In this document: positions 26,489-35,365 of the stretch, one piece after another
Layout of the letters: the number at the start of each line of letters is the position of its first letter
How positions within the stretch are numbered: position 1 is the stretch's first letter
From: Sulfurimonas sp.
GTDB lineage: Bacteria; Campylobacterota; Campylobacteria; Campylobacterales; Sulfurimonadaceae
Direction of reading: 5' to 3'
Length of the DNA: 64,000 bases
Assembly (NCBI RefSeq): GCF_026196735.1
Contig: NZ_JAPHUF010000012.1
Coordinates: 186,001-250,000, forward strand
Made by a program: the position numbers and the translations under genes
Notes under the pieces: generated by a model
Databases searched by the model: none
Told to the model about the DNA's origin: nothing
The model's input: the letters and a program-made list of their open reading frames with translations, nothing else

Positions 26489-27583
26489 TTGTACTATGAA
26501 AATGAGCTAAAGGCACTAAAAAAGTCTGCAAGATATAGAACAAGAGAGGTTTATGATAACACCACCTTGGATTTTGCGTCAAATGACTACCTTGGTCTGG
26601 CTCACGACAAAGAACTTCATAACTCTACATGTCAAACTCTCTCAAAACTTCCGCTTCACAGTTCAAAGGCTTCACTCTTGGTAAATGGTTATCATCAGAT
26701 ACATAAGGACTTTGAGAGAGCTTTATGTGATGCAAACGGCTTTGAAGACGGAGTTATTTTAGGCAGCGGATTTAATGCCAATATAGCTCTTATAGAATCA
26801 CTTGTTCGAAGAGGGGATACTCTTTTTATGGATGAGAAGTACCACGCTTCCGGTGTGCTTGCATCAAATCTGAACAATATGCATGTAGAGTTTTTTGCTC
26901 ATAATGATATGGATGAGCTGAGAAAGCTTTTAGAAAAATCTAATGCAAAAAGAAAAATAGTTGCAGTTGAGGGAGTATACTCAATGGATGGTGACTTACT
27001 CCATAGAGATGTATTTGATATATGTGATACCCACGATGCACTTCTTATTGTAGATGAGGCGCATAGCAGCGGAGTAATAGGAGATAAACTTATGGGGGTT
27101 TATGATTATTACAATATAACAATCAAGCCTAACCATATTAAAATGGGAACACTGGGGAAAGCTTATGGAAGTTTTGGAGCTTTCATATTGGCATCTTCGC
27201 ACATTGTGGAGTACTTGATTAATCGTGCAAAGCCGATTATCTACGCTACTTCTTTATCTCTTTATGATACTCTTTTAGCACACAATGCACTTATCTACAT
27301 GTTAGAAAATGCAGATACTGTAAAAAGTGAAATTAAAAAAAGACAAACAATAGTTTTTGAAGAACTTGGGATAAAAATAGATGCTTTAATTGTGCCGATT
27401 TTAATAGATGACAATAAAAAAGTGATAGAGATTCGGGATGAGTTAAAAAAACAGGGTTACTCTGTCGGCGGTATCAGACAGCCTACGGTTGATAGAGCGA
27501 TTATACGACTAATAGCAAGATTGGGAACTTCTTGTGATGAGTTAAGAGCGCTGTGTATAAATTTGGCTAAAATAAATAAATGA
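26489..27583 (+). CDS. bioF: 8-amino-7-oxononanoate synthase-like PLP enzyme
   Basis: The 364-residue product starts at TTG. It belongs to the alpha-oxoamine synthase family; BioF condenses pimeloyl thioester and alanine in biotin synthesis. Visible features are 'DFASNDYLGLAHD' at the N-terminus, 'LLVDEAHSSGVIG' (Asp-x-x-His pairing with PLP) near residue 185, and 'KMGTLGKAYGSFGAF' with the Schiff-base Lys near residue 230. The protein is somewhat short for the family but has all core motifs. Other family members (KBL, HemA) are possible, yet BioF fits best. It overlaps the following ABC ATPase gene by 4 bp. Confidence 0.85.
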   Translation: MYYENELKALKKSARYRTREVYDNTTLDFASNDYLGLAHDKELHNSTCQTLSKLPLHSSKASLLVNGYHQIHKDFERALCDANGFEDGVILGSGFNANIALIESLVRRGDTLFMDEKYHASGVLASNLNNMHVEFFAHNDMDELRKLLEKSNAKRKIVAVEGVYSMDGDLLHRDVFDICDTHDALLIVDEAHSSGVIGDKLMGVYDYYNITIKPNHIKMGTLGKAYGSFGAFILASSHIVEYLINRAKPIIYATSLSLYDTLLAHNALIYMLENADTVKSEIKKRQTIVFEELGIKIDALIVPILIDDNKKVIEIRDELKKQGYSVGGIRQPTVDRAIIRLIARLGTSCDELRALCINLAKINK

Positions 27584-28269
27584 AAATATCTAAACTAAAA
27601 ATAACCCTCCAAGAGACAATATTAGTAGATATAGAATTTGAGATATTATCTTCATTGGCACTTGTGGGTCAGAGTGGCAGTGGAAAAAGTTTAACCCTCA
27701 AAGCTCTTTTGGGCATGTTGCCAGAGAGTATGGAGTGTGAGTTAGAGTCTAAAAGCGATTTTGAATTAAAGGCTGGGAAAACATTGGCTTTTGTACCTCA
27801 AAATCCCTTTACGGCACTCTCGCCACTTACAAAAATTAAAAAGCAGTTTTTCATCCCACAAGAGAAGATTGAAGCTTTGTTTGTACAGGTTGGATTAGAT
27901 GTCGGGCTTTTAGAGAGGTTTCCTCCTGAGCTTTCAGGCGGGCAGCTTCAACGCGTTGTAATTGCTATGGCATTGGAGTCTCAGCCAAAGCTGATTTTGC
28001 TAGATGAGCCGACAACGGCACTTGACCCTAAAACAACAACTATGATTTTAGAACTTTTAAAATCTCTGCAGAGCGAGTTTGGCTTTAAGATGCTGTTTGT
28101 TACTCACGATATGTTCTCTGCTAAGAGTTTGTGTGAAGATATCTGTGTTATAAAAAACGGAAAAGTCGTTGAGAGTGGAAATATGCATGAAGTTATGAGC
28201 AACCCGCATAAACAATATACAAAAACTTTAATAGATGCAAATTTTGCAAACAGGAATTTTAGAACATGA
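27580..28269 (+). CDS. Orphan ABC-transporter ATPase (oligopeptide/nickel type)
   Basis: The 229-residue ATPase has Walker A 'GQSGSGKS' near residue 32, a Q-loop in 'VPQNPFTALSP', the signature 'LSGGQLQRVVIA', Walker B 'LILLDEPTTALDP' and the switch His in 'FVTHD'. The 'ALSP' after the Q-loop and the C-terminal 'NPHKQYTKTLIDA' are typical of DppD/OppD/NikD-type ATPases, but the protein is short. No permease or binding protein lies next to it: it is wedged between bioF and a penicillin-binding protein gene with 4-bp overlaps on both sides. The transported substrate is unknown. Confidence 0.85.
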   Translation: MKISKLKITLQETILVDIEFEILSSLALVGQSGSGKSLTLKALLGMLPESMECELESKSDFELKAGKTLAFVPQNPFTALSPLTKIKKQFFIPQEKIEALFVQVGLDVGLLERFPPELSGGQLQRVVIAMALESQPKLILLDEPTTALDPKTTTMILELLKSLQSEFGFKMLFVTHDMFSAKSLCEDICVIKNGKVVESGNMHEVMSNPHKQYTKTLIDANFANRNFRT

Positions 28270-30266
28270 GAATTGTTAAAAAAATATTTTTTTCACTTGT
28301 GTTACTCGGGTTTTTAACACCCTTTTTAGTATTGGGATATTTTCTCACAGTAGAAGATTATGATATCTCATCTTTAGTAGATTATAAACCAGCGATTACA
28401 ACTAGAATATATGATAAAAATGGCGATAAAATAGCAAATCTTTTTGATACTAAACATAGATACTATGCTTCGTTTGAAGAGATACCTCCTAGAGTAATAG
28501 AAGCCCTTGTTGCCATAGAAGACACAACTTTTTTTGAACATCCAGGTATAAATGTTGATGCAATTTTTCGTGCAATAATAAAAGATGTCAAAGCTAGAAA
28601 AATGGTTGAGGGTGCGAGTACTATTACACAACAGCTAGTAAAAAACAAGCTCTTAACTAGAGAGAAAAAGCTCTCAAGAAAAATAAAAGAGGTTATTTAT
28701 TCTATAAAATTAGAAAAGGTTTTGAGTAAAGAGCAGATACTGGAGCGTTACTTAAACGAGATATATTTTGGTCATGGATATTATGGTATAAAAACAGCGG
28801 CTGATGGATATTTTCATAAAAATTTAAATGAGTTGACACTTAAAGAGATGGCAATACTTGTTGGACTTCCAAAAGCACCGAGCACTTATGCGCCTACAAA
28901 AAATTATGAAATATCTATGGGCAGGGCAAACAGAGTAATTCAAAGAATGTATGTTCTTGGTTGGATTGATGAGGAGACTTACAATGAGTCATTAGTTGAA
29001 GCTCCGCAAGTTTACGACGATACATTAACACAAAATTTAGCTCCGTTTATAGTTGATGAAGTGACAAGGCGAACATCGGACTTGGGAATAGATGATATAA
29101 AAACAGGTGGTTATGAGATATACACAACAATAGATATGCGACTTCAAGAAGCTGCACGCGAGTCACTTAAAAAAGCTTATGACATGTCACTAGAGAGGAT
29201 AGAAGGGTACAGACTTTCTGATCAGCGAAAGTTAGAAAAAAATCCAAACTACGAAGTCGCTCCAGATGTTAATACAAGTCTTTTAAACGGGGCACTTGTG
29301 TCACTTGACTCAAAAAGCGGAGATATTTTAGCCTTAGTCGGTAGTGTAGATTACAAGACTTCACCATATAACCGTGCTACTCAGGGCCGCCGTCAGCCCG
29401 GTTCTGCATTTAAGCCATTTATCTATCAAGTTGCAGTTGACCTTGGTTACTCAGGAGCAACCGAGCTTGTTGATATGGCAAGAACATATACATATGAAAA
29501 AAATGGAGAAGAGCTTAAGTGGCAGCCAAGAAATTATGAGAAGAATTATAAAGGTCTCATAAGTTTAAGAGAAGCTCTTGTGCATTCAAGAAATCTTGCA
29601 ACAATCAATCTTGTAAATGACATCGGTCTTAGAGACTTGCTAAATGAGTTTAAAAAATTTGGTATAGAAAATCTTCCACCTGACCTATCTATCTCACTTG
29701 GAACTATTTCATTGTCGCCTTTGCAGTTAGCAAAATATTATACTTCCTTCGCAAATTCAGGTATTCAGGTTGAACCTCATTTGATTAGGTATATAGATAA
29801 AAATTTAAATACAATATATGAAAAGCAAGAAAAAAGCCGTTTTATTACAGAAGCGACTCAGGCGTACATAATGACAACAATATTAAGAGATGTTGTTAAA
29901 AGAGGAACAGGAAGAAGAGCCAGAGCAAGAGGGATAGAACTTGCAGGAAAAACAGGAACGACCAATAATAATGTTGATGGATGGTTTGCAGGTTACTCGC
30001 CGACAATTGAGACAGTTGTTTGGTTTGGAAATGATGATAATACACCAATGCACAAAAAAGAGACGGGTGGTAAGATTGCCGGTCCGGCTTTTTCAATGTA
30101 CTATCAAAATGTACTAAAGCTTTATCCTCAAATTCAGAGAAAGTTTGAAGCACCTGAGGGGATTATTGAAGTAGATATGAATGGTAAAAAAGAGTACTTT
30201 AGTGAAATATCAAAACCACCTCGGTCTAAGACAAAAGTAGAGGTGGAAGAGGAGTTATTATTTTAA
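28266..30266 (+). CDS. mrcA: Class A penicillin-binding protein (PBP1A)
   Basis: The 666-residue product is a bifunctional peptidoglycan synthase. A single N-terminal membrane helix (about 8-28) is followed by the GT51 glycosyltransferase domain ('AIEDTTFFEHPG', 'GASTITQQLVKN', about 55-230). The transpeptidase domain carries 'SAFK' near residue 380, an 'SRN' motif near 440 and 'KTGTT' near 560, all intact. It is somewhat shorter than E. coli PBP1A, as usual in this phylum. It ends the plus-strand run and its stop overlaps that of a converging gene by 4 bp. Confidence 0.95.
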   Translation: MRIVKKIFFSLVLLGFLTPFLVLGYFLTVEDYDISSLVDYKPAITTRIYDKNGDKIANLFDTKHRYYASFEEIPPRVIEALVAIEDTTFFEHPGINVDAIFRAIIKDVKARKMVEGASTITQQLVKNKLLTREKKLSRKIKEVIYSIKLEKVLSKEQILERYLNEIYFGHGYYGIKTAADGYFHKNLNELTLKEMAILVGLPKAPSTYAPTKNYEISMGRANRVIQRMYVLGWIDEETYNESLVEAPQVYDDTLTQNLAPFIVDEVTRRTSDLGIDDIKTGGYEIYTTIDMRLQEAARESLKKAYDMSLERIEGYRLSDQRKLEKNPNYEVAPDVNTSLLNGALVSLDSKSGDILALVGSVDYKTSPYNRATQGRRQPGSAFKPFIYQVAVDLGYSGATELVDMARTYTYEKNGEELKWQPRNYEKNYKGLISLREALVHSRNLATINLVNDIGLRDLLNEFKKFGIENLPPDLSISLGTISLSPLQLAKYYTSFANSGIQVEPHLIRYIDKNLNTIYEKQEKSRFITEATQAYIMTTILRDVVKRGTGRRARARGIELAGKTGTTNNNVDGWFAGYSPTIETVVWFGNDDNTPMHKKETGGKIAGPAFSMYYQNVLKLYPQIQRKFEAPEGIIEVDMNGKKEYFSEISKPPRSKTKVEVEEELLF

Positions 30267-31069
30267 AAGTAATACCCTAAACGAAGTGTAACGGAGTTAT
30301 CGCTTGCGCTGTCACTTAAGCCATATTCGTAACTAAAGCTTGTAAACCAACTTATATTTATATTATAAAAACCGTACAAAGAGAGTGTGTCGATATCATC
30401 TGTACCTTGGTATATGCTCTCGCTGCTGTTGTATGAGCCGCTTACATAAAAATCTTTTTCCGGATAAAATCCAATACCCATGCTGAATGAGCTTGTGTTT
30501 TGGTATGAAGCAATCCCTGCGACATCATCATCATTTACCAATGTGTAACTATATCCTGCAAAGATATTTGAATTTTCTAACATGTAGCTTGCGTTTATAG
30601 ATGATGTCAGATCAAGATTATTATTATCTAACTCTGATTTATAAGTCGGTAGGATGATTCCGGCACCTAATCTCAAAGTTAATTTATCCATAGGAAATAG
30701 TCTGTAATACGCACCAACATATGAGTCGTTTGTCCCACTGTCATCATCGGAAGTGTAGTAAGATGTGCTTACTTGAACAGAGAAGTCTTTGTCATAATAA
30801 TCTACTTGTAAACTTTGTGTTATGGTGTCTGTTTTTTTGGTAGTTGTATAATTTGCTTGAGAAAGATTAACGCCGTATATTATGTCAAAGTGCTGTTCAC
30901 CTTTTAGCTCTAAAGTTTTTATAGTACACCCATTTGGGCCTACTAGTTCGCTAAAGAGTGTATTTGGGCATTGATCTATTTTATCATCTACGCCATCCAT
31001 GTCATAATCACTGTAGGCTAAAAGATTTAGTGATGTAATTGTTAAAAGTATCAGTAATTTTTTGTTCAT
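30263..31069 (-). CDS. Outer-membrane barrel protein with thrombospondin type 3 repeat
   Basis: The 268-residue product has a signal peptide (about 1-18), then one TSP3-like calcium-binding segment ('DYDMDGVDDKIDQCPNT' with a second Cys at 'GPNGC'). A barrel of alternating strands follows and ends in 'SVTLRLGYYF', with the C-terminal aromatic typical of outer-membrane proteins. Eight to ten strands would fit. The function is unknown. A hairpin immediately upstream of its ribosome-binding site (31081-31103) separates it from the upstream small exported protein gene. Confidence 0.8.
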   Translation of the reverse strand: MNKKLLILLTITSLNLLAYSDYDMDGVDDKIDQCPNTLFSELVGPNGCTIKTLELKGEQHFDIIYGVNLSQANYTTTKKTDTITQSLQVDYYDKDFSVQVSTSYYTSDDDSGTNDSYVGAYYRLFPMDKLTLRLGAGIILPTYKSELDNNNLDLTSSINASYMLENSNIFAGYSYTLVNDDDVAGIASYQNTSSFSMGIGFYPEKDFYVSGSYNSSESIYQGTDDIDTLSLYGFYNINISWFTSFSYEYGLSDSASDNSVTLRLGYYF

Positions 31070-31080
31070 TTATATCCTTT

Positions 31081-31103
31081 TGTACCATCTAGATGATGGT
31101 ACA
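31081..31103 (-). promoter_or_regulatory. Hairpin in the leader of the TSP3 barrel gene
   Basis: A perfect 9-bp stem (TGTACCATC / GATGGTACA) with a 5-base loop lies just upstream of the AAGGAT ribosome-binding site of the gene starting at 31069. No T-run follows on either strand, so it is not a clear terminator. It could stabilise or process the message or control translation. Confidence 0.5.
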
Positions 31104-31126
31104 TAATTAATAGTTTTAAAAACTTG

Positions 31127-31525
31127 TTATTTGTTCATAAATTTACCTGAACCGCCTGGATTAGAGCCGGCACCGGGATTTTGTTGTATGTATTGTGATC
31201 CAACTTGATTTTGGTTCATTCTTTGATTCTCTTGTCTTTGTTGAGTCTCATTCATTTGGTTTATACGACTTCTTTCTCTGATTTGAGCTCTTGTTCTGGT
31301 TTGTTTTGCATCAGTAGAAATTGTAGAGCGCAGTTGATCAATAGCATCAGATCTCTCCTGAGCACTCATAGTTGACAGAGTTGTCTTGAATTCATTCATA
31401 AGATCTACTCTTTCTTGACCGGTAGCCGATTGAATAGCTTCTATTTGCTCATCAATAGTAGCAGATATACCGAGTGTTAAAGCTCCAAGCAACATTAAAG
31501 TTGCACTTAATTTTAAAGTTTTCAT
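31127..31525 (-). CDS. Small exported Gln/Asn/Arg-rich protein
   Basis: I place the start at the ATG at 31525, which follows AGGAG and opens a signal peptide ('KTLKLSATLMLLGALTLGISA'); the longer frame to 31567 has no such features. The 132-residue product has a helical central part ('EQIEAIQSATGQERVDLMNEF', 'MSAQERSDAIDQLRSTIS') recalling the helical hairpins of small periplasmic stress chaperones, then a Gln/Asn/Arg-rich and Gly-rich tail. No family is recognised. It lies directly behind the two-component genes, and repeats matching the regulator's own promoter lie upstream (31571-31604), so it is a likely target. Confidence 0.75.
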   Translation of the reverse strand: MKTLKLSATLMLLGALTLGISATIDEQIEAIQSATGQERVDLMNEFKTTLSTMSAQERSDAIDQLRSTISTDAKQTRTRAQIRERSRINQMNETQQRQENQRMNQNQVGSQYIQQNPGAGSNPGGSGKFMNK

Positions 31526-31570
31526 CTTAACTCCTTGTGTTTTGATGGTGTAAGTATCGCATATCAATGT

Positions 31571-31604
31571 AAGTGTTAAATAAGTGAAGTATTACTTAAG
31601 TGTT
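31571..31604 (-). promoter_or_regulatory. Putative response-regulator operator, two direct-repeat pairs
   Basis: On the minus strand AACACTT-N4-AATACTT and TTCACTT-N4-AACACTT follow each other, each with an 11-bp period. The same AACACTT-N4-AACACTT pair precedes the adjacent response regulator gene. Direct repeats of 10-11 bp are what OmpR-family dimers bind. The site overlaps the end of the histidine kinase gene and lies 46 bp before the small exported protein gene. Confidence 0.55.
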
Positions 31605-32647
31605 AGTTTGGATAAATCTAAGGAGAACTCAGATCCTTTGTTTAGCTCACTCTTAACATTTATAATAATACCCAACTCATCACATAATTTTTTAACAATA
31701 TGCAGACCTATACCTATTCCTCTTTCTTGTTCTTTATAAAACCTATTAAATATTCGTTTTGGGTTTTTTATTCCTTTGCCTATGTCGATAACATACAGAG
31801 TATCAGTCTTAGAATTATAGCTTATCTCAACAAAGCCGTGAGACTTGTTGTATTTGGCGGCATTTGTCAAAAGGTTGCTTATTATACGACTTAGAGCATC
31901 TTTGTTTGTGAAGAGATATTTGCTTTTTAAAAAGATTTTGAACTTGATATCAGGATAGTTTTTTTCTAGCATGTTTATTTGAGTTTCTACAATACTTTTT
32001 AAGTCAAATTTTTCATTTTCCAAGGTGTGATTATGTAAGTATGAGCGGAGGTGCTGTTGCAAGTTTAGTATATTTTCAACGCTCTGCTCAATCCTTTGCA
32101 TCTTTTTGGATTCCCCCATCTCTTTTTTGAGCATAGAAGTGTTTAGTCTAAGTGATGATAGCGGAGTATTAAAATCATGAAGGATATCTTTAATAAACTC
32201 TTGCGTTAGAAGCAGAGCATTTCTAAGAGGGTAAAGTGCATAGATAGAGAAGATAACAGAGAGTATTATAACTATCACTAAAACTGCCAAAAAATCAAAA
32301 AGTGCACTTTGTTGGAGTTTTTGAAGTTCTTGGTTATAACTCTTTTGACTAAAAGTGAGAGACATTATATATTTTTGTGAATTTGGGATAGGGTAGTAGC
32401 TGCTCAAGCCGTTCATGTCTTTATATAGGGTATATAGTTTTTGACCTCTTGGTGTAACAAAATCTACTTTAAACTGGTCACAGCTCAAGCTAAAACTGCA
32501 AACTCGCATCTGAGAAAAGAGTTTTTCATCAAGAGTTTGAATCTCTTTTGTATAATTGAGATAAAAGAGTGTTGCAATCAAAATACCCAAAGAGCTAAAA
32601 AAGAGTGTAAAACTTTTGAAAAATGACTCTAATTCTACTCTACTCAA
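31592..32647 (-). CDS. Sensor histidine kinase
   Basis: The 351-residue membrane kinase has helices at about 11-31 and 117-140 enclosing a periplasmic sensor of about 85 residues. The H-box is 'DILHDFNTPLSSL' with His157. The N-box 'NLLTNAAKYN', G1 'DIGKGIKNP' and G2 'GIGIGLHIVKKL' are all present, so the catalytic domain is intact. It overlaps the upstream response regulator gene by 8 bp, the usual arrangement of a cognate pair. The signal is unknown; the surrounding genes encode envelope proteins, which suggests envelope or lipid sensing. Confidence 0.92.
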   Translation of the reverse strand: MSRVELESFFKSFTLFFSSLGILIATLFYLNYTKEIQTLDEKLFSQMRVCSFSLSCDQFKVDFVTPRGQKLYTLYKDMNGLSSYYPIPNSQKYIMSLTFSQKSYNQELQKLQQSALFDFLAVLVIVIILSVIFSIYALYPLRNALLLTQEFIKDILHDFNTPLSSLRLNTSMLKKEMGESKKMQRIEQSVENILNLQQHLRSYLHNHTLENEKFDLKSIVETQINMLEKNYPDIKFKIFLKSKYLFTNKDALSRIISNLLTNAAKYNKSHGFVEISYNSKTDTLYVIDIGKGIKNPKRIFNRFYKEQERGIGIGLHIVKKLCDELGIIINVKSELNKGSEFSLDLSKLTLK

Positions 32648-33272
32648 TAATATATCCTATAGAACGAAGGTTCTTTATATTTAAGCCTGTTGTCTGCTTT
32701 AGTTTTGTAATAGCAACTCTAAGTGCGGCAGGAGATGGTTTTTCTAAACAATCCAACAGTACATCAGCACTAACAACTTGCCCAATATTGTGGATGAAAA
32801 GGCTAAATAGCTGCTCTTGCACCTCTCCAAGTGCTATTGTATGACCATCTTTTTTCAGGGTTTTGGTACTAGGGTCGTATTCTAAATTATTATATATAAT
32901 TTTAGAAGCTTTACGCGAGAGTTTTGCATTTACTCTTATGAGAAGTTCTTCGGGGAAAAACGGTTTTTTAATGTAGTCATCCGCCCCTATTTTAAAAGCA
33001 TTTGATATAGACTCTAAATCAACCATTGCGCTTATAAATATAGTGGGAGTTTTATCATCAGCATCTCTAAGAGATTTGAGAAGTTCAAGCCCATCAATGT
33101 CGGGCACATTAATATCAAAAATATAAAGGTCAAAAATATCATCATAGCTTTCATCGAGCGCTTTAGTACCGCTTGTAACAAGTTTTACGCTGTAACCATT
33201 AAGTTCCAAAAGTTCAACTAGCGTCTGACCTAAGAGATTATCGTCTTCTAAAAGTAGTATTCTTTTGCTCAT
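32640..33272 (-). CDS. OmpR-family response regulator
   Basis: I use the ATG at 33272 (MSKRILLLEDD); a GTG two codons upstream is the alternative. The receiver domain (1-115) has 'LEDD' acidic residues, phospho-acceptor Asp53 in 'IFDINVPDIDG', the switch Ser/Thr region and 'KKPF' with the conserved Lys. The C-terminal winged-helix domain covers about 125-211. A consensus TATAAT ends only 5 bases before the ATG, so transcription would start at or next to the initiator codon and the message may be leaderless. The paired direct repeats just upstream of this -10 suggest autoregulation. Confidence 0.92.
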   Translation of the reverse strand: MSKRILLLEDDNLLGQTLVELLELNGYSVKLVTSGTKALDESYDDIFDLYIFDINVPDIDGLELLKSLRDADDKTPTIFISAMVDLESISNAFKIGADDYIKKPFFPEELLIRVNAKLSRKASKIIYNNLEYDPSTKTLKKDGHTIALGEVQEQLFSLFIHNIGQVVSADVLLDCLEKPSPAALRVAITKLKQTTGLNIKNLRSIGYIIE

Positions 33273-33277
33273 ACACA

Positions 33278-33307
33278 ATTATATTGTAAAAGTGTTAGTA
33301 AAGTGTT
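33278..33307 (-). promoter_or_regulatory. Response-regulator promoter with direct-repeat operator
   Basis: Read on the minus strand, two AACACTT repeats (33307-33301 and 33296-33290, 11-bp period) precede TATAAT (33283-33278) by 6 bp. The ATG of the response regulator follows 5 bases later. The site lies between this gene and the divergent LolA-like gene and could control both. Confidence 0.6.
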
Positions 33308-33399
33308 AGCGAGTATTTATCTTAGGGTTCAACAACAACATAATTTTTAATAAAGACAATAGATAGTAGAATAAGTTTAAGTGTAAAAGGAGATGTCAT

Positions 33400-34128
33400 A
33401 TGAAGAGAATAATAGTACTTATGTTTATGATGACAACTCTATTAATTGCAGGGGAAGCTCAAGAAATCATCAAAAAACTAGATGATAATATGCGGGGTAA
33501 AAACATCTACATGCAGATAAGCATGAAAGTAGCTTCACTCTCCCATGAGCGAATCATGAAGATACAAAGCTATTCACAAGGAACTAAAAAAAGTTTTGTA
33601 AAAATAACCTACCCTCCAAGAGACAAGGGTATAACTTTTTTAAGCCTTGACAACCAGATGTGGCAGTATGTGCCAAAAATCGAGAGAATCATAAAAATCC
33701 CGCCGTCTATGATGCTTCAAAAATGGATGGGAAGCGACATCACAAATGACGACATGGTCAAGCAAAGCTCCATTGTTGAAGACTACAACCCTAAAATTAT
33801 AAAACGAGAGGGCACCGTGGTAACAATAGAGTTAATCCCAAAAGAAAATGCTGCTGTTGTCTGGGGAAAAATCATAACCAATATAGATACGACAACTTAC
33901 ACATCCAACAAAGATATATTTTACGATGAAGAGGGTAAAGAGGTAAGATATTTTATATATGACAAGGTTAAAAAATTTGGCAAATATTATCTCCCTACTT
34001 ATTGGAGAGTGCAGTCAAGCGATAAAGAAAACAGATACACCGAGATAATTTTAGAAGAGGTTGAGTATGACAAAGATATCTCTGACATGTACTTTCAAAA
34101 AAGCGCACTAAAGAGATTCTCAAGATAA
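33400..34128 (+). CDS. LolA-like outer-membrane lipoprotein-sorting protein
   Basis: The 242-residue product has a signal peptide (about 1-18) and then a LolA/LolB-like fold, with 'MQISMKV', 'KSFVKITYPPRDKGITFLSL', 'MWQYVPKIERIIKIPPSMM' and 'WMGSDITNDDMV' as in the DUF4292/'outer membrane lipoprotein-sorting protein' family. Such proteins ferry lipids or lipoproteins across the periplasm. Two FtsX-type permeases, a LolD-like ATPase and an outer-membrane barrel follow in the same operon, so it probably acts as the periplasmic carrier of that exporter. A good AAGGAG site precedes the ATG. Cargo is unknown. Confidence 0.87.
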   Translation: MKRIIVLMFMMTTLLIAGEAQEIIKKLDDNMRGKNIYMQISMKVASLSHERIMKIQSYSQGTKKSFVKITYPPRDKGITFLSLDNQMWQYVPKIERIIKIPPSMMLQKWMGSDITNDDMVKQSSIVEDYNPKIIKREGTVVTIELIPKENAAVVWGKIITNIDTTTYTSNKDIFYDEEGKEVRYFIYDKVKKFGKYYLPTYWRVQSSDKENRYTEIILEEVEYDKDISDMYFQKSALKRFSR

Positions 34129-34144
34129 ATGGAGGGGGTGAAAA

Positions 34145-35365
34145 ATGTTTAATTTCGCTCTTAAAAATATTTTATTTTACAAGGGTCGTTCTATAACGAC
34201 TTTCATACTCACCTTTGTATCTGCTATGTTGTTTGTGGTCTTTGTGTCATGGCAGGACGGCTCTCACAACTCTATGCTTGAAAACTCACTTAAAATCTAT
34301 ACAGGTGCTATTGAGATTTATCACAAAGATTATCGTGATGTAGGTGGCAATGAATACTTGATTCGTGATGCTAAAAGCATTACAGATAAACTCTTACATG
34401 TAAAAGGCATAGAAGCATTTACAACACGATATGAGACTTATGGTCTGCTTTCATCCAAAGAGCACTCTGGGGCTTCTATGATAGCAGGTATAGAGCCAGA
34501 TAAAGAGAAGCTTTTAAGTTCAATTGCACAAGCCTTAAGAGAGGGTGAGTTTTTAGATGAAACTAACGGCAATTGTCTCTATATGGGCAGTGGTTTAGTT
34601 AAAAAACTGAAACTACATGTAGGCGATGAGGTGAGTTTTGTCGGAGGGGCGAGTGATGACTCTTTTGCGGCAGATATCTTCAAAGTATGCGGAACATTTA
34701 AAACAGGTTCGTTTGAGTTTGATTCGAGTGCTTCGTTTGTAAACCGTTCATATTTTGATGAGTTGATGTATGCGAAAAATATGGCTTCATATATAACGAT
34801 AAAAGTAGAAAATTTAGATGATGTTGATAGAGTCAATAGTGAGATTATAAAAATTTTGGATGATGAAAATTTGGAGTCTTTGACATGGAAGACTTTGATG
34901 AAGACTATGGTTGAAGCTATGGAGGTTGACAATATATTTGGATATATCTCTCTATCGCTGTTTTTAGTAGTAATATTTTTTGTGATTATGATATACGGTT
35001 TTATAAATGTGAGTTCTCGCATAAAAGAGTTTGGTGTTCTTAAGTGCATAGGTCTCTCAAAACAAAATATATTTTTACTATTGTTTTATGAGATATTTAT
35101 ATTATCATCCGCTGCATTTGTTATAGCGGTGCCGCTAGCCTCGTACATCTGTTACTACTATAGTATAAATCCTATCGTCATAGAGGGCATTGCCGAGATG
35201 TACAAAGACTACGGGATTGTCTCAGACGAGATACCTTTTAACTTTGACATGTATACAATTTCTTGGAACATAGGACTTATATATCTTCTTAACTTTTTGA
35301 GTATTTTATATCCGTACATGTATATAAATTCTTTTGGACCAATTGAAGCGAGCCGACATGTATAA
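34145..35365 (+). CDS. FtsX/LolC-type ABC permease
   Basis: The 406-residue product has the MacB/LolCE layout: one N-terminal helix (about 17-37), a periplasmic domain of about 220 residues, and three C-terminal helices within about 268-390. 'YGFINVSSRIKEFGVLKCIGLSK' is the typical cytoplasmic coupling segment of the FtsX fold. It forms a pair with the next permease, suggesting a heterodimeric exporter of the LolCDE kind that extracts substrate from the inner membrane and hands it to the LolA-like protein. It starts behind GGAGGGGG. Confidence 0.9.
   Translation: MFNFALKNILFYKGRSITTFILTFVSAMLFVVFVSWQDGSHNSMLENSLKIYTGAIEIYHKDYRDVGGNEYLIRDAKSITDKLLHVKGIEAFTTRYETYGLLSSKEHSGASMIAGIEPDKEKLLSSIAQALREGEFLDETNGNCLYMGSGLVKKLKLHVGDEVSFVGGASDDSFAADIFKVCGTFKTGSFEFDSSASFVNRSYFDELMYAKNMASYITIKVENLDDVDRVNSEIIKILDDENLESLTWKTLMKTMVEAMEVDNIFGYISLSLFLVVIFFVIMIYGFINVSSRIKEFGVLKCIGLSKQNIFLLLFYEIFILSSAAFVIAVPLASYICYYYSINPIVIEGIAEMYKDYGIVSDEIPFNFDMYTISWNIGLIYLLNFLSILYPYMYINSFGPIEASRHV

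Noticed and set aside
31592-33272. Two-component pair considered as the phosphate regulator (PhoBR/PhosRS)
   Set aside because: Its promoter repeats (AACACTT) differ from the GTAAY-N6-GTAAC boxes at the pst genes and its neighbours are envelope genes.
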